Assembly: GCF_013362815.1 (NCBI RefSeq)
Contig: NZ_JABFVK010000037.1
Location: 37,221 to 101,220, forward strand
Direction of reading: 5' to 3'
DNA: 64,000 nucleotides
From: Hamadaea sp.
GTDB lineage: Bacteria; Actinomycetota; Actinomycetes; Mycobacteriales; Micromonosporaceae
Shown here: positions 41,700 through 49,425 of the stretch, piece by piece
How positions within the stretch are numbered: position 1 is the stretch's first letter
Layout: the number at the start of each line of letters is the position of its first letter
Position numbers and translations under genes: made by a program
The notes under the pieces: model-generated
The model's input: only the letters and a program-made list of their open reading frames with translations
Database searches by the model: none
What the model was told of the DNA's origin: nothing

Positions 41700-41726
41700 T
41701 GTCCGGTCGGCCGCCCGCCGATCGTC
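41700..41726 (+). promoter_or_regulatory. ECF42-type promoter of the DGPF gene
   Basis: TGTCCG (41700-41705) and CGTC (41723-41726), 17 bp apart, match the reported ECF42 promoter pattern (-35 TGTCGA-like, -10 CGA/TC), 41 bp upstream of the DGPF start codon. The sigma factor encoded two genes on would drive this promoter and so itself. Confidence 0.55.
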
Positions 41727-41767
41727 ATCGGGGTGAAAGCATCAAGACCGGCGAAGGAGAAATCACC

Positions 41768-42103
41768 GTGAAGTACATGATGTTCGTCTGCGTCGACGGC
41801 GACCCGGATCCCGACAAGACCGACGAGCCCGACATCGACGAGTGGGTGGCCACGAACGACGCGAAGGGCCGCCGTCTGCAGGGGCACGTGCTCGCCCCGA
41901 AGACGTCGGCGACCACGGTCCGCGTACGCAACGGCCAGCTGCTGATCTCCGACGGCCCGTTCACGGAGACCAAGGAGGTCATCGTCGGCTACGACCTCAT
42001 CGAGTGCGCCGACCTCGACGAGGCGATCGAAGTCGCGCGTACGCACCCGATGGCGCGCGGGGGCCGCATCGAGATCCGCCCGTTCGCCGACTTCGAGCAG
42101 TGA
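41768..42103 (+). CDS. DGPF (YCII-related) domain protein
   Basis: A 111-residue YCII-like protein named for the motif seen here as 'LLISDGPFTETKEVIVGYDL'. The N-terminus 'KYMMFVCVDGDP' and C-terminal 'GRIEIRPFADFEQ' complete the fold. DGPF proteins are encoded next to ECF42 sigma factors and are their main targets. Their biochemical role is unknown. The start could be GTG 41768 or the ATG at 41777. It is followed 10 bp downstream by the sigma factor gene. Confidence 0.92.
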   Translation: MKYMMFVCVDGDPDPDKTDEPDIDEWVATNDAKGRRLQGHVLAPKTSATTVRVRNGQLLISDGPFTETKEVIVGYDLIECADLDEAIEVARTHPMARGGRIEIRPFADFEQ

Positions 42104-42113
42104 CGGTTGTGCG

Positions 42114-43340
42114 ATGACGCAGTCTTCGGCCGCGGCGGCACGGGGCGTCGCGGCCGGGGCGGCGGCCGACGCCTATCCCCGGATCGTGGCCGCCCTGATC
42201 CGGGTCACCGGCGACTGGACCCTCGCCGAGGACAGCGCCCAGGACGCTCTGGCGACGGCGCTGGAACGATGGCCGGTGGACGGCGTACCGGACAATCCGG
42301 GGGCGTGGCTGATGACGGTCGCCCGGAATCGGGCGCTGGACACCATCCGCCGGGCCACCGTCGAACGCCGTAAGCTCCGCGACGTCGCCGTCCTGGCGCT
42401 GACCGCGGCGACCGGCGAGCCGCAGCCGCCGGACGAGGTCGTCGACGACCGGCTACGGCTGATCTTCACCTGCTGTCATCCGGCGCTCCCGCTGGAAGCC
42501 CGCGTCGCGCTGACGTTGCGCACGATCTGCGCCGTGCCGACGGCCGACATCGCCCGCGCCTTCCTGACCAGCGAATCCACGATGACCCGGCGGCTGACCC
42601 GGGCCAAGGCGAAGATCGCCGACGCGGGCATCCCGTACGCCGTCCCCGAGGGCCCGGCGCTGACCGAGCGGCTCCCCGGCGTGCTGGCCGTGCTGTACCT
42701 GCTGTTCACGCACGGCTACAACGCCGACGGGGAACCGGCGTTCGCCGCCGAGGCGATCCGGCTCGCCCGCCTGCTCGCGCAGCTCATGCCGGCCCAGCCG
42801 GAGGCGTCGGCCCTGCTCGCGTTGCTGCTGTTGCAGCATTCGCGCCGGGCCGCCCGCCGCGACGCCGACGGCAACCTCGTCACCCTCGACAAGCAGGATC
42901 GGGCCCGCTGGGACCACACGGCCATCGACGAGGCGACCGCGTTGCTGCGCGACCTCCCCGAGGACGGCCCGTACGCGCTCCAGGCCCGGATCGCGGCCTG
43001 CCACGCGACCGCGCCGTCACCGGAGGCCACCGACTGGGCCACGATCGCCGGCTCCTACGACCGCCTCGTACGCCTCCAGCCGAGCCCGGTCATCGAACTG
43101 AACCGGGCCGTCGCCCACGGGTACGCCTTCGGCCCCGCCGCGGGCCTCGAACTGCTCGCGAAGGCGAGGGCCGGGGGAGCATTGGACGACTATCCGCTCG
43201 CCTTGGCGGCCGAAGCCGACCTCACCGCCCGCGACGGCGACCACGAGCGCGCGGCGGACCTGTTCCGCGAAGCGGCCGCCCGGACCCACAGCGAGTCCGA
43301 GCGGCGGGCGCTGCTGGAACGGGCGGCCGAGAACGCCTAG
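42114..43340 (+). CDS. ECF42-group RNA polymerase sigma factor with C-terminal TPR-like extension
   Basis: A 408-residue sigma factor, twice the length of an ordinary ECF. Sigma region 2 covers about 18-88 ('WTLAEDSAQDALATALERWP', 'GAWLMTVARNRALDTIRRAT') and region 4 covers about 115-170 ('VPTADIARAFLTSESTMTRR'). The C-terminal 230 residues are helical and TPR/DUF6596-like ('LYLLFTHGYNADGEPAFAAE'), as in the ECF42 group, where the extension is needed for activity. No anti-sigma factor is encoded. The upstream DGPF gene is its expected target. Confidence 0.93.
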   Translation: MTQSSAAAARGVAAGAAADAYPRIVAALIRVTGDWTLAEDSAQDALATALERWPVDGVPDNPGAWLMTVARNRALDTIRRATVERRKLRDVAVLALTAATGEPQPPDEVVDDRLRLIFTCCHPALPLEARVALTLRTICAVPTADIARAFLTSESTMTRRLTRAKAKIADAGIPYAVPEGPALTERLPGVLAVLYLLFTHGYNADGEPAFAAEAIRLARLLAQLMPAQPEASALLALLLLQHSRRAARRDADGNLVTLDKQDRARWDHTAIDEATALLRDLPEDGPYALQARIAACHATAPSPEATDWATIAGSYDRLVRLQPSPVIELNRAVAHGYAFGPAAGLELLAKARAGGALDDYPLALAAEADLTARDGDHERAADLFREAAARTHSESERRALLERAAENA

Positions 43341-43816
43341 TCGTCCCAGCTCATCGACAGGTCGGCGATGGTGACACCGGGCACCGGCTTCTTCGGCGGG
43401 TTGAACGTCGCCAGTGCGGCGTTGTGCCGCATCGCGTGCAGCATCGCCTCGCCCTGGCCGGGAAAGCGCGTCTCCAGGTCGCCGGCTTCCAGCAGATCGT
43501 GCGCCGACGACAGAGGCAGCAACACCAACGCCGACCTCTCGGGGTCGCCGAGCTGCTCGGCCAACGCAAGATCCACAACGAACTCGGCGAGCAGGTTGCG
43601 GCCGAGGCTGTCGGTCTGCCCGTAAGCGGCGACGAACGCGGACGTGGGCACGCCGACCTGCGTGATGACGCTGTACGCCTCGACGTCGTCCGGGTCTTCG
43701 CCGATCGCGGAGTTCTCCTCGTTGACCAGCATCAGGTACTCGCCGACGGCGGCTGCGTCGTCGAGGTTGGCGTACTTGAGCAACGCTGACTCGTCGAGCA
43801 CAGTGCGGATGGTCAC
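43337..43816 (-). CDS. PIN-like protein, possible toxin of a two-gene module
   Basis: A 159-residue protein whose start, 'RTVLDESALLKYANLDDAAA', resembles the first strand and acidic residue of PIN-domain ribonucleases ('D-x-S-A-L'). The later acidic positions are less clear ('DLALAEQLGDPERSALVLLP'), so the fold may be degenerate. Its ATG overlaps the stop of the upstream RHH protein gene as ATGA, the usual layout of toxin-antitoxin operons with the antitoxin first. The 3' end overlaps the sigma gene by 4 bp. Toxicity is an inference only. Confidence 0.6.
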   Translation of the reverse strand: MTIRTVLDESALLKYANLDDAAAVGEYLMLVNEENSAIGEDPDDVEAYSVITQVGVPTSAFVAAYGQTDSLGRNLLAEFVVDLALAEQLGDPERSALVLLPLSSAHDLLEAGDLETRFPGQGEAMLHAMRHNAALATFNPPKKPVPGVTIADLSMSWDD

Positions 43817-44130
43817 GCCGCCTCCTTGCGTGCCTGCTCCAGGGCGGCCAGCCGAGCGTCGGCCTCGTCCTTCGCCTTCTGCGCGCTCGCCAGCGCCCGG
43901 GCGGTGCGCTCGGCGTCGTTGGCCGCCATCTGGCGGCGCAGGTTCGCCCGGACCTTGGCCCGGACCTCGGGATCGACATTGCCGATTGCTCGCTCGACCA
44001 TGGCTTCCAACCGCACGCGGCGGTCGGTCGCGCGGGCGGCGGCGGTGAAGTAGGCGGACACGTTGTCGACGTTTTCGATCAGCCGGGCGACATCCTCCGG
44101 CACGGTGATAGTCACACGCTTCGCGGGCAT
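43813..44130 (-). CDS. ribbon-helix-helix-like protein, possible antitoxin
   Basis: A 105-residue protein. The N-terminal 'KRVTITVPEDVARLIENVDN' is a ribbon followed by a helix, as in RHH DNA-binding antitoxins, and 'VSAYFTAAARATDRRVRLEA' extends the second helix. The C-terminal half is a long charged helix rich in Ala/Lys/Arg/Glu, possibly the toxin-binding part. ATG 44130. It overlaps the PIN-like gene by 4 bp. It would autoregulate the pair. Confidence 0.65.
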   Translation of the reverse strand: MPAKRVTITVPEDVARLIENVDNVSAYFTAAARATDRRVRLEAMVERAIGNVDPEVRAKVRANLRRQMAANDAERTARALASAQKAKDEADARLAALEQARKEAA

Positions 44131-44163
44131 ACCGTCATACTATCGCCGCGCATACTTTCGCGC

Positions 44164-44874
44164 CTAGATGACATTTGCAATGGCCACGGTCGCGTTGTCG
44201 TTGCCACCGGTCGCCATCGCCTCGGCCAGCAAGGACGTGCACATCTCGGCCGGAGTCGCGCCCGAGCCGAGGATCTGCGCCAGCTTCCGGTAGGACACTT
44301 CCTCGCCGATTCCGTCGGTGCACAGGCACAGCACGTCACCCGGGCGCAGCGCCACGTTCAGCACGTCCGGCTCCGGGGCGTCCGGGTGCCCGATGAAGCG
44401 CAGCAGGTGGTAGCGGGCGGTGTGGGCCTGCGGCGAGTCGTGCGGCCACCAGCCGTTGATCGCGCCGAGCCAGGCCTCCGTGTGGTCGACGGTCAGCTGC
44501 TCCAGCAGCCCGTTGCGCCAGCGGTAGCAGCGCGAGTCGCCGACCTGCGTGATCCAGGCCTGCGCGCCGTCGACGATCAGCGCGGTGAGCGTACAACCGG
44601 TGAGTTCCGGCCAGGCCCGGCCGCCGTCGATCACGCGCCGCTGGCACTCGGCCACCGCTGCGCGCATCAGCTCCGCGGTCGGCTGCCCGGTCCGCGTCAT
44701 CTCCAGGAAGGTGTCCACAGTGGTACGCCCGGCGAAGGCGCTGCCCCGGCCGGACCCCATCCCGTCGGCCACCACGAGCACGGGCCGGTCGGGTGAGCCC
44801 TCGACGGCGAGCACGTCGAAGTTGGCCGGGTAACGGTTGCCGACCTGGGTGTCGCCGGCGACGGAAAGCTTCAC
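44164..44874 (-). CDS. PP2C-family serine/threonine phosphatase
   Basis: A 236-residue Mn/Mg-dependent phosphatase. Metal-binding motifs are 'VLVVADGMGSGRGSAFAG', 'ITQVGDSRCYRWRNG', 'LCLCTDGIGEEVSYRKLA' and 'ATGGNDNATVAIANVI'. Actinomycete relatives reverse phosphorylation by PknB-type kinases. The GTG start at 44874 overlaps the stop of the upstream EamA gene, so the two may be translationally coupled. Confidence 0.9.
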   Translation of the reverse strand: MKLSVAGDTQVGNRYPANFDVLAVEGSPDRPVLVVADGMGSGRGSAFAGRTTVDTFLEMTRTGQPTAELMRAAVAECQRRVIDGGRAWPELTGCTLTALIVDGAQAWITQVGDSRCYRWRNGLLEQLTVDHTEAWLGAINGWWPHDSPQAHTARYHLLRFIGHPDAPEPDVLNVALRPGDVLCLCTDGIGEEVSYRKLAQILGSGATPAEMCTSLLAEAMATGGNDNATVAIANVI

Positions 44875-45788
44875 TTCCGGGACGCTACCGGCTGAGCCTC
44901 CGCGTCGGCCGCCGGGTCCGGCGTCGGGTTCTTCTTGTCGGCGGCGCGCTGCGTCGCCAGCACGGAACCGGCGAGCACGAGGGCGAAGCCGAGCCCGATC
45001 CCGGCGGTGAACGGCTCGCCGAGCACGACGACGCCGAGGATCACCGCGACCGCTGGGTTGATGTAGGTGATGACCGGGCCCCGGACCGGTCCCACCTCGG
45101 CGATGAGCGCGTTGAACGTGGTCAGCGCGACGGCGGTGCACAGCACGGCGAGCACGAGGACGGCGACGATCACGTCGGCGTCCGGCAGCTGGGCGGGGTG
45201 CTGGATGATCCCGGCTGGGGCGTAGACGAGGGCGGACAATGCCAGCGACACCGCCATCACGGCCAGCCCCGGCACGCCCTTGAGCTGCCGGTTCAGGATG
45301 AACGGGCCGACGGCGTACCCGATGACGACGATCGCCATCTGGATCAGCGCCCAGGCGTCGTCGGCGGACAGGTCGAGCCCGACCAGCGCGGCCACGCCCG
45401 CCAGCCCGATGCCCAGGCCGACGATGCGGCGTGGGCCGAGCCGTTCGCCGCCGGTGGCCCAGCCCAGCAGCGCCGCCACTAGCGGCACGCCGGCGATCAG
45501 CAGCCCGGCCAGGGAACTGCTCAACCGCTGTTCAGCCGAGGTCAGCAGGAACCAGGGGACGGCGATCTCCGCCGCGGTGAAGGCCAGCAGCGCCTTCCAG
45601 TGCGGCAGCAGCGCCCGCAGCTGGCCTCGGGCGATCGCGATCGGCAGCAGGATCAGCGCGGCGATGGCGCAGCGCCAGAACACCACCGACGCCGGAGTCA
45701 GCCCGCCGACGGCGATCTTGATGAACAGATACGGCACGCCCCAGATGACGCCCAACGCGGCGAACAGCAGCCAACCCTTACGCGACAC
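44871..45788 (-). CDS. EamA/DMT-superfamily transporter
   Basis: A 305-residue membrane protein of ten helices formed by two EamA repeats. The N-terminal 'LFAALGVIWGVPYLFIKIAV' and the second-repeat 'VRGPVITYINPAVAVILGVV', with 'LGEPFTAGIGLGFALVLAGS', are typical. The last ~25 residues are polar. Substrates of such exporters are usually amino acids or small metabolites; not determinable here. The start is GTG 45788. The next gene on the strand is the PP2C phosphatase. Confidence 0.9.
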   Translation of the reverse strand: MSRKGWLLFAALGVIWGVPYLFIKIAVGGLTPASVVFWRCAIAALILLPIAIARGQLRALLPHWKALLAFTAAEIAVPWFLLTSAEQRLSSSLAGLLIAGVPLVAALLGWATGGERLGPRRIVGLGIGLAGVAALVGLDLSADDAWALIQMAIVVIGYAVGPFILNRQLKGVPGLAVMAVSLALSALVYAPAGIIQHPAQLPDADVIVAVLVLAVLCTAVALTTFNALIAEVGPVRGPVITYINPAVAVILGVVVLGEPFTAGIGLGFALVLAGSVLATQRAADKKNPTPDPAADAEAQPVASRK

Positions 45789-45853
45789 GGCCTCATCTTA
45801 GGCCGCCGGGCAGACATGATCCGATCCCGGCGGCCTTTCCGGCGTCGGCGCGG

Positions 45854-46651
45854 CTAGCCCCGGCCGCGGAGATAGCTGAGCAGCCGCAGTACCTCCAGGT
45901 ACACCCAGACCAGGCCGAGGATGATGCCGAAGGCGGCGTACCAGCCGTAGCGGGCCGGCAGCCCGTTCCGGACACCCTGCTCGACGAGGTCGAAGTCGAG
46001 GATGAAGGTCAGCGCCCCGATGATGATCATGGCGATGCTGAAGACGATGCCGATCGGCCCGGCCTCGCGCAGCCCGGTGTTCACCCCGAACAGCGCCAGC
46101 ACCCAGTTGCCCAGCATCAGCACGACCGCGGCGATCAGCGCGCCGATCACGCCCTTGGTGAACCGCGGGGTGGCCCGGATGACCCGGAACCGGTAGAGGA
46201 TCAGCATCACGAAGAAGATGCCGATGGTGGCCGCGACCGCCTGGGCGACGATCCCGGGGTAGATCGTGTTGAACCACTCGCTGATCATCCCGAGCGCCGC
46301 GCCTTCGAGCAGCGCGTACGCCCCGATGAGGATCGGGCTGGTGGACTGGCGGAAGCTGACGATCAGGCCCACGATCAGGGCGGCGATGCTGCTGCCGAAG
46401 ACGGCGATCCCGGTGAGTTCGGCGGGGACCCAGATCCAGGCGGCCGCCGCCGCGACCGTGAGCAGCGCCATCAGCGCCAGGCTGCGGCCGATGACGCCGT
46501 CGACGGTCATCAGCCCGGTACGCGCGCTGGTGACTGCGCCGGGGTAGGTCGCAGTCCCGCCGGCGCCGGGCTGATACCAGCCGGGATCGCCGTACGCGCT
46601 GGTCCCACGAGTCTCGGACAACTTCCCCAATGCCGGGTTGGAGCTCTGCAT
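45854..46651 (-). CDS. Bax inhibitor-1/YccA-like membrane protein
   Basis: A 265-residue protein with a polar ~50-residue N-terminus and seven membrane helices. The BI-1 family pattern includes 'GVIGRSLALMALLTVAAAAA', 'LEGAALGMISEWFNTIYPGI' and the C-terminal 'GALTFILDFDLVEQGVRNGL', whose Asp pair is the proposed proton/Ca sensor. Actinomycete members are of unknown role. The start is ATG 46651, with a 34-bp divergent gap to the DUF1304 gene. Confidence 0.92.
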   Translation of the reverse strand: MQSSNPALGKLSETRGTSAYGDPGWYQPGAGGTATYPGAVTSARTGLMTVDGVIGRSLALMALLTVAAAAAWIWVPAELTGIAVFGSSIAALIVGLIVSFRQSTSPILIGAYALLEGAALGMISEWFNTIYPGIVAQAVAATIGIFFVMLILYRFRVIRATPRFTKGVIGALIAAVVLMLGNWVLALFGVNTGLREAGPIGIVFSIAMIIIGALTFILDFDLVEQGVRNGLPARYGWYAAFGIILGLVWVYLEVLRLLSYLRGRG

Positions 46652-46685
46652 CCTCCGATGGTGACACGGCCCGCATACTGTCGGC

Positions 46686-47051
46686 ATGAATCTGGTGGCC
46701 GTGCTCGCGGCGATCCTCGCCGGCCTGCTCCATGTGCTCATCTTCGCGATGGAGTCGCTGCTGTTCGGCCGCCCCGAGGTCCACCGCCGGTTCGGGACCG
46801 CCTCGTCCGACGTGGACGCCGTCCGGCCGTGGGCGTTCAACCAGGGCTTCTACAACCTGTTCCTCGGGATCGGGGCGCTCGCCGGGGTGGTCGTGTCCGG
46901 CACCGCCGGGCGTACGCTCGTCGGCTTCGCCTGCGCCTGCATGCTCGGTGCGGCGATCGTCCTCGTCGCGAGCGAGCGGCGGATGGCCCGCGCTGCCGCG
47001 ATGCAGGGATTCTTCCCGCTCGTGGCGCTCGTCGCGCTGCTCGCCGCCTGA
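46686..47051 (+). CDS. DUF1304 family membrane protein
   Basis: A 121-residue protein with four membrane helices. The family pattern is 'HVLIFAMESLLFGRPEVHRR' followed by 'VRPWAFNQGFYNLFLGIGAL', in which the His, Glu and Asn-Gln-Gly residues are conserved. The function is unknown. The start is ATG 46686. It is divergent from the BI-1 gene, and the Pro-rich small protein gene converges on it. Confidence 0.9.
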   Translation: MNLVAVLAAILAGLLHVLIFAMESLLFGRPEVHRRFGTASSDVDAVRPWAFNQGFYNLFLGIGALAGVVVSGTAGRTLVGFACACMLGAAIVLVASERRMARAAAMQGFFPLVALVALLAA

Positions 47052-47080
47052 CGCTCGCCGCCGACTGCGCTGTGCACCGC

Positions 47081-47353
47081 CTACGACAAGGGCGGCGCGG
47101 GAATGCTCGGATCGACCGGCAGGCTCGGCGGCGTCACCGGAAGGCTGGGCGCGCCCGGCACGCCGGGCGTACCGGGAAGGCCGGGCGGGCTGACCGGCAA
47201 GGTGGGGGCGCTGGGCAGGCTGGGGGCGCCGGGCACGCTCGGGGGCGAGACGGGCAGCCCGGGCAGGGACGGCGCGCTGATCGGGAAGAGAATGCCGAGC
47301 AGGCCGCTGATCAGGGCACCGATGGCACTGAGGAGTCCGCCGATGGCGTCCAC
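47081..47353 (-). CDS. small Pro-rich repetitive protein with an N-terminal hydrophobic segment
   Basis: A 90-residue protein with a hydrophobic first 20 residues ('GGLLSAIGALISGLLGILFP') and then a Pro/Ser/Val/Leu repeat region built of 'LP-SPP-GLPG-P' units, resembling polyproline-II or elastin-like sequence. I start at GTG 47353, which has GGAGGTGAC 5 bases upstream; the in-frame TTG at 47368 and GTG at 47362 precede that ribosome site. It may be a cell-envelope peptide. The composition is strongly biased, so translation needs proof. Confidence 0.6.
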   Translation of the reverse strand: MDAIGGLLSAIGALISGLLGILFPISAPSLPGLPVSPPSVPGAPSLPSAPTLPVSPPGLPGTPGVPGAPSLPVTPPSLPVDPSIPAPPLS

Positions 47354-47527
47354 GGTCGTCACCTCCAAGGGGTTGGGGTCACTCTTCAGTATCGGACATT
47401 AGGTACGAAAGTTTCTATAGCCCAATAGGGTACTTACACCTCCTTTCGCCAAGATCGTGGCGGGCGCTCGCCCGGCTCGGCACGCTCCGGGTACTCTGCC
47501 GACACGTCCTGCTGGGGAGGGCAATAC

Positions 47528-48727
47528 GTGGCGCGCGTAGTACTCGTCGCCGGGGTGGCGCTGTGCGCCCTCGGCGTACTCGGCATCGTCCTGCATCTGC
47601 TGCGGCGGGGGCGATGGCGTACCTTGCGATCGTCCGCCGAGCTCTACCGGCGCGCCCGGCAGGCGCTCGACTCCAGTGTGGACGCCACCGCGGCCGGTTC
47701 GGCCGTCGAGATCGGACGGGAGGCCCTCGAGGCGTGGACCGCCGCCGGCACCCCGCCGACCTCCGCCCGCCTGCGCCTGCGCGTCGCCGGCCTGGCCATG
47801 GCGTACGCCGACGGCCTGCGCCGGGCGGGCCGCCCCGAAGACGCCCTCCCGCACCTGATCGCCGCCCAGGCGGTGGTGACCGAACGGGCCGACGCCGATC
47901 CGGCCCGCCACCGGCCGCTGCTGGCCGAGGTGCTGACCGCGACCGCCGCCACCGAAGCCGACCTGGGTCACCTCGACGAAGCGCTGCGCCTCGACGGGAA
48001 GATCATCCCGCTGCTCCGTGAGCTGGCAGTGGACCGCCGGGACGCGTACGCGCGCCCGCTCGGGCTCGCCCTGGCCGCCGAAGCCCGGCACTTCCACGAG
48101 AACGGCCGGGCCGCCGAGGCGCTCGCCGCCGCACACGAGGCGACGGTTCTGCTGCGGGCCGCCGACCCGGTCGCGCTCGCCGCCGCCGGCACGGCGTACG
48201 CCACGATCCTGCTGGCCGCCGGACGCGACGAGGAAGCCCTCACCGCCGTCAACGAAGCGGTCACCTACGGCGCACGGGCGTACGACGGGCAGTCGTTCGA
48301 GCACTGTGTGACGCTGACGGTGCTCGGCCGGTGCCTGCTGGCGCTGGGCCGCGCGCCGCTGGCCGAGGCGCCGTTGCGGGACGGGCTCGCGTTGGCGCGT
48401 ACGGCCGCCGAGCGGCAGCCGCGTCAAGGCCGGCGCTGGCTGGCCGAGATCCTCACCGCGACCGCCGAGATGCTGACCGCGCTCGACCGCCCGGCCGACG
48501 CGGTGACCGCCGCCCACGAGGCCACCCACCTCGCCACGCCCGACGACGGCGGGCAGGCCCGCGCATTGTGGGCGCTCGGCGCGGCTCTGCTCGCCGGGGG
48601 CCTGCCGGCCGAGGCGCGGACCCCCGCCACCGAAGCCGTCGCGCTCTACAAGCAGCTGGCCGACGCCCGGCCCGGCCGGTTCCACCGCGAGCAGGCGCAA
48701 GCCCAGGAGCTGCTCGCCCGCCTGTGA
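47528..48727 (+). CDS. membrane-anchored TPR protein
   Basis: A 399-residue protein with an N-terminal membrane helix ('VVLVAGVALCALGVLGIVLH') and about nine helical-hairpin repeats of the tetratricopeptide type, for example 'GLAMAYADGLRRAGRPEDAL' and 'ATAYGTILL'-like units ('YATILLAAGRDEEALTAVNE'). Its role is probably to hold partners at the membrane. The start is GTG 47528 with GGGGAGGGC upstream. The AT-rich stretch at 47390-47450 probably holds divergent promoters for this and the Pro-rich gene. Confidence 0.82.
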   Translation: MARVVLVAGVALCALGVLGIVLHLLRRGRWRTLRSSAELYRRARQALDSSVDATAAGSAVEIGREALEAWTAAGTPPTSARLRLRVAGLAMAYADGLRRAGRPEDALPHLIAAQAVVTERADADPARHRPLLAEVLTATAATEADLGHLDEALRLDGKIIPLLRELAVDRRDAYARPLGLALAAEARHFHENGRAAEALAAAHEATVLLRAADPVALAAAGTAYATILLAAGRDEEALTAVNEAVTYGARAYDGQSFEHCVTLTVLGRCLLALGRAPLAEAPLRDGLALARTAAERQPRQGRRWLAEILTATAEMLTALDRPADAVTAAHEATHLATPDDGGQARALWALGAALLAGGLPAEARTPATEAVALYKQLADARPGRFHREQAQAQELLARL

Positions 48728-48728
48728 C

Positions 48729-49358
48729 TCACTCCAGCACCGCCGGGCGCCGCGGATCCTCCACGCGCACCACCAGGTCCGCGACCGTCTGCGGGTCCAC
48801 TTCGCTGTCATAGCGCTGGTACGCCGGAAGCCGCCACCGGTCGGCGTCGTCGGTGTGGCGGGCCAACGCCGCGGGGGACTGCTGCAGGTGGACGGTGAAG
48901 TCGAACGGCAACCACCGGCCCAGCAGCAACGCCCCGTCGACGAGCACGACCCCGCCGGGCGGCAACGTCACGTACTCGGCCCGGGTCGCCCGGTCGGTGA
49001 CCGGATTCCACAGTGACGGCAGCACCCGGCCGGTGCCGCCCGGGTCGAGCGGTTCCAGCACCTCCCGCAGCAGCCCACCGGCGTCCAGCCAGTCGTCGTA
49101 GTACGCGTCCGGGTCGGTCCGCCCGTGTTCGAACCGCAGCGACGCCGGGCGCAGGAAGTCGCCGGCCCGCACCCGCAGCACCGGCCGCCCGCGTACGCGC
49201 AACGGCCCGGCCAGCGCATCGGCGAGCGCCTGCGGCCCGGCCGGGGGAGCGCCGTCGATCGCAATCCGGGGCCACGGCGCGACCTCGGCGTCGAGGGCGT
49301 CGATCCGGTCGGCGACCTCCTCCACTAGTCTGTCGAAGCTCACCGGCCGGAAACGCAC
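48729..49358 (-). CDS. uridine kinase-like protein with a degenerate P-loop
   Basis: A 209-residue P-loop-fold protein. The expected uridine kinase elements are present: 'GRPVLRVRAGDFLRPASLRF', 'YYDDWLDAGGLLREVLEPLD', 'LPPGGVVLVDGALLLGRWLP'. The Walker A site, however, reads 'IAIDGAPPAGPQALADALA', so the G-K-(S/T) is replaced by G-P-Q. Either ATP is bound differently, or the protein is no longer a kinase. The start is GTG 49358. It lies between a TPR gene and a divergent flavoprotein gene. Confidence 0.75.
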   Translation of the reverse strand: MRFRPVSFDRLVEEVADRIDALDAEVAPWPRIAIDGAPPAGPQALADALAGPLRVRGRPVLRVRAGDFLRPASLRFEHGRTDPDAYYDDWLDAGGLLREVLEPLDPGGTGRVLPSLWNPVTDRATRAEYVTLPPGGVVLVDGALLLGRWLPFDFTVHLQQSPAALARHTDDADRWRLPAYQRYDSEVDPQTVADLVVRVEDPRRPAVLE

Positions 49359-49425
49359 GCCACCATTGTGGCCCGCCGGACCGTCCTGGCTGCGCCCGGC
49401 CGCGCACGGTGCAAGAGTGGAACCC

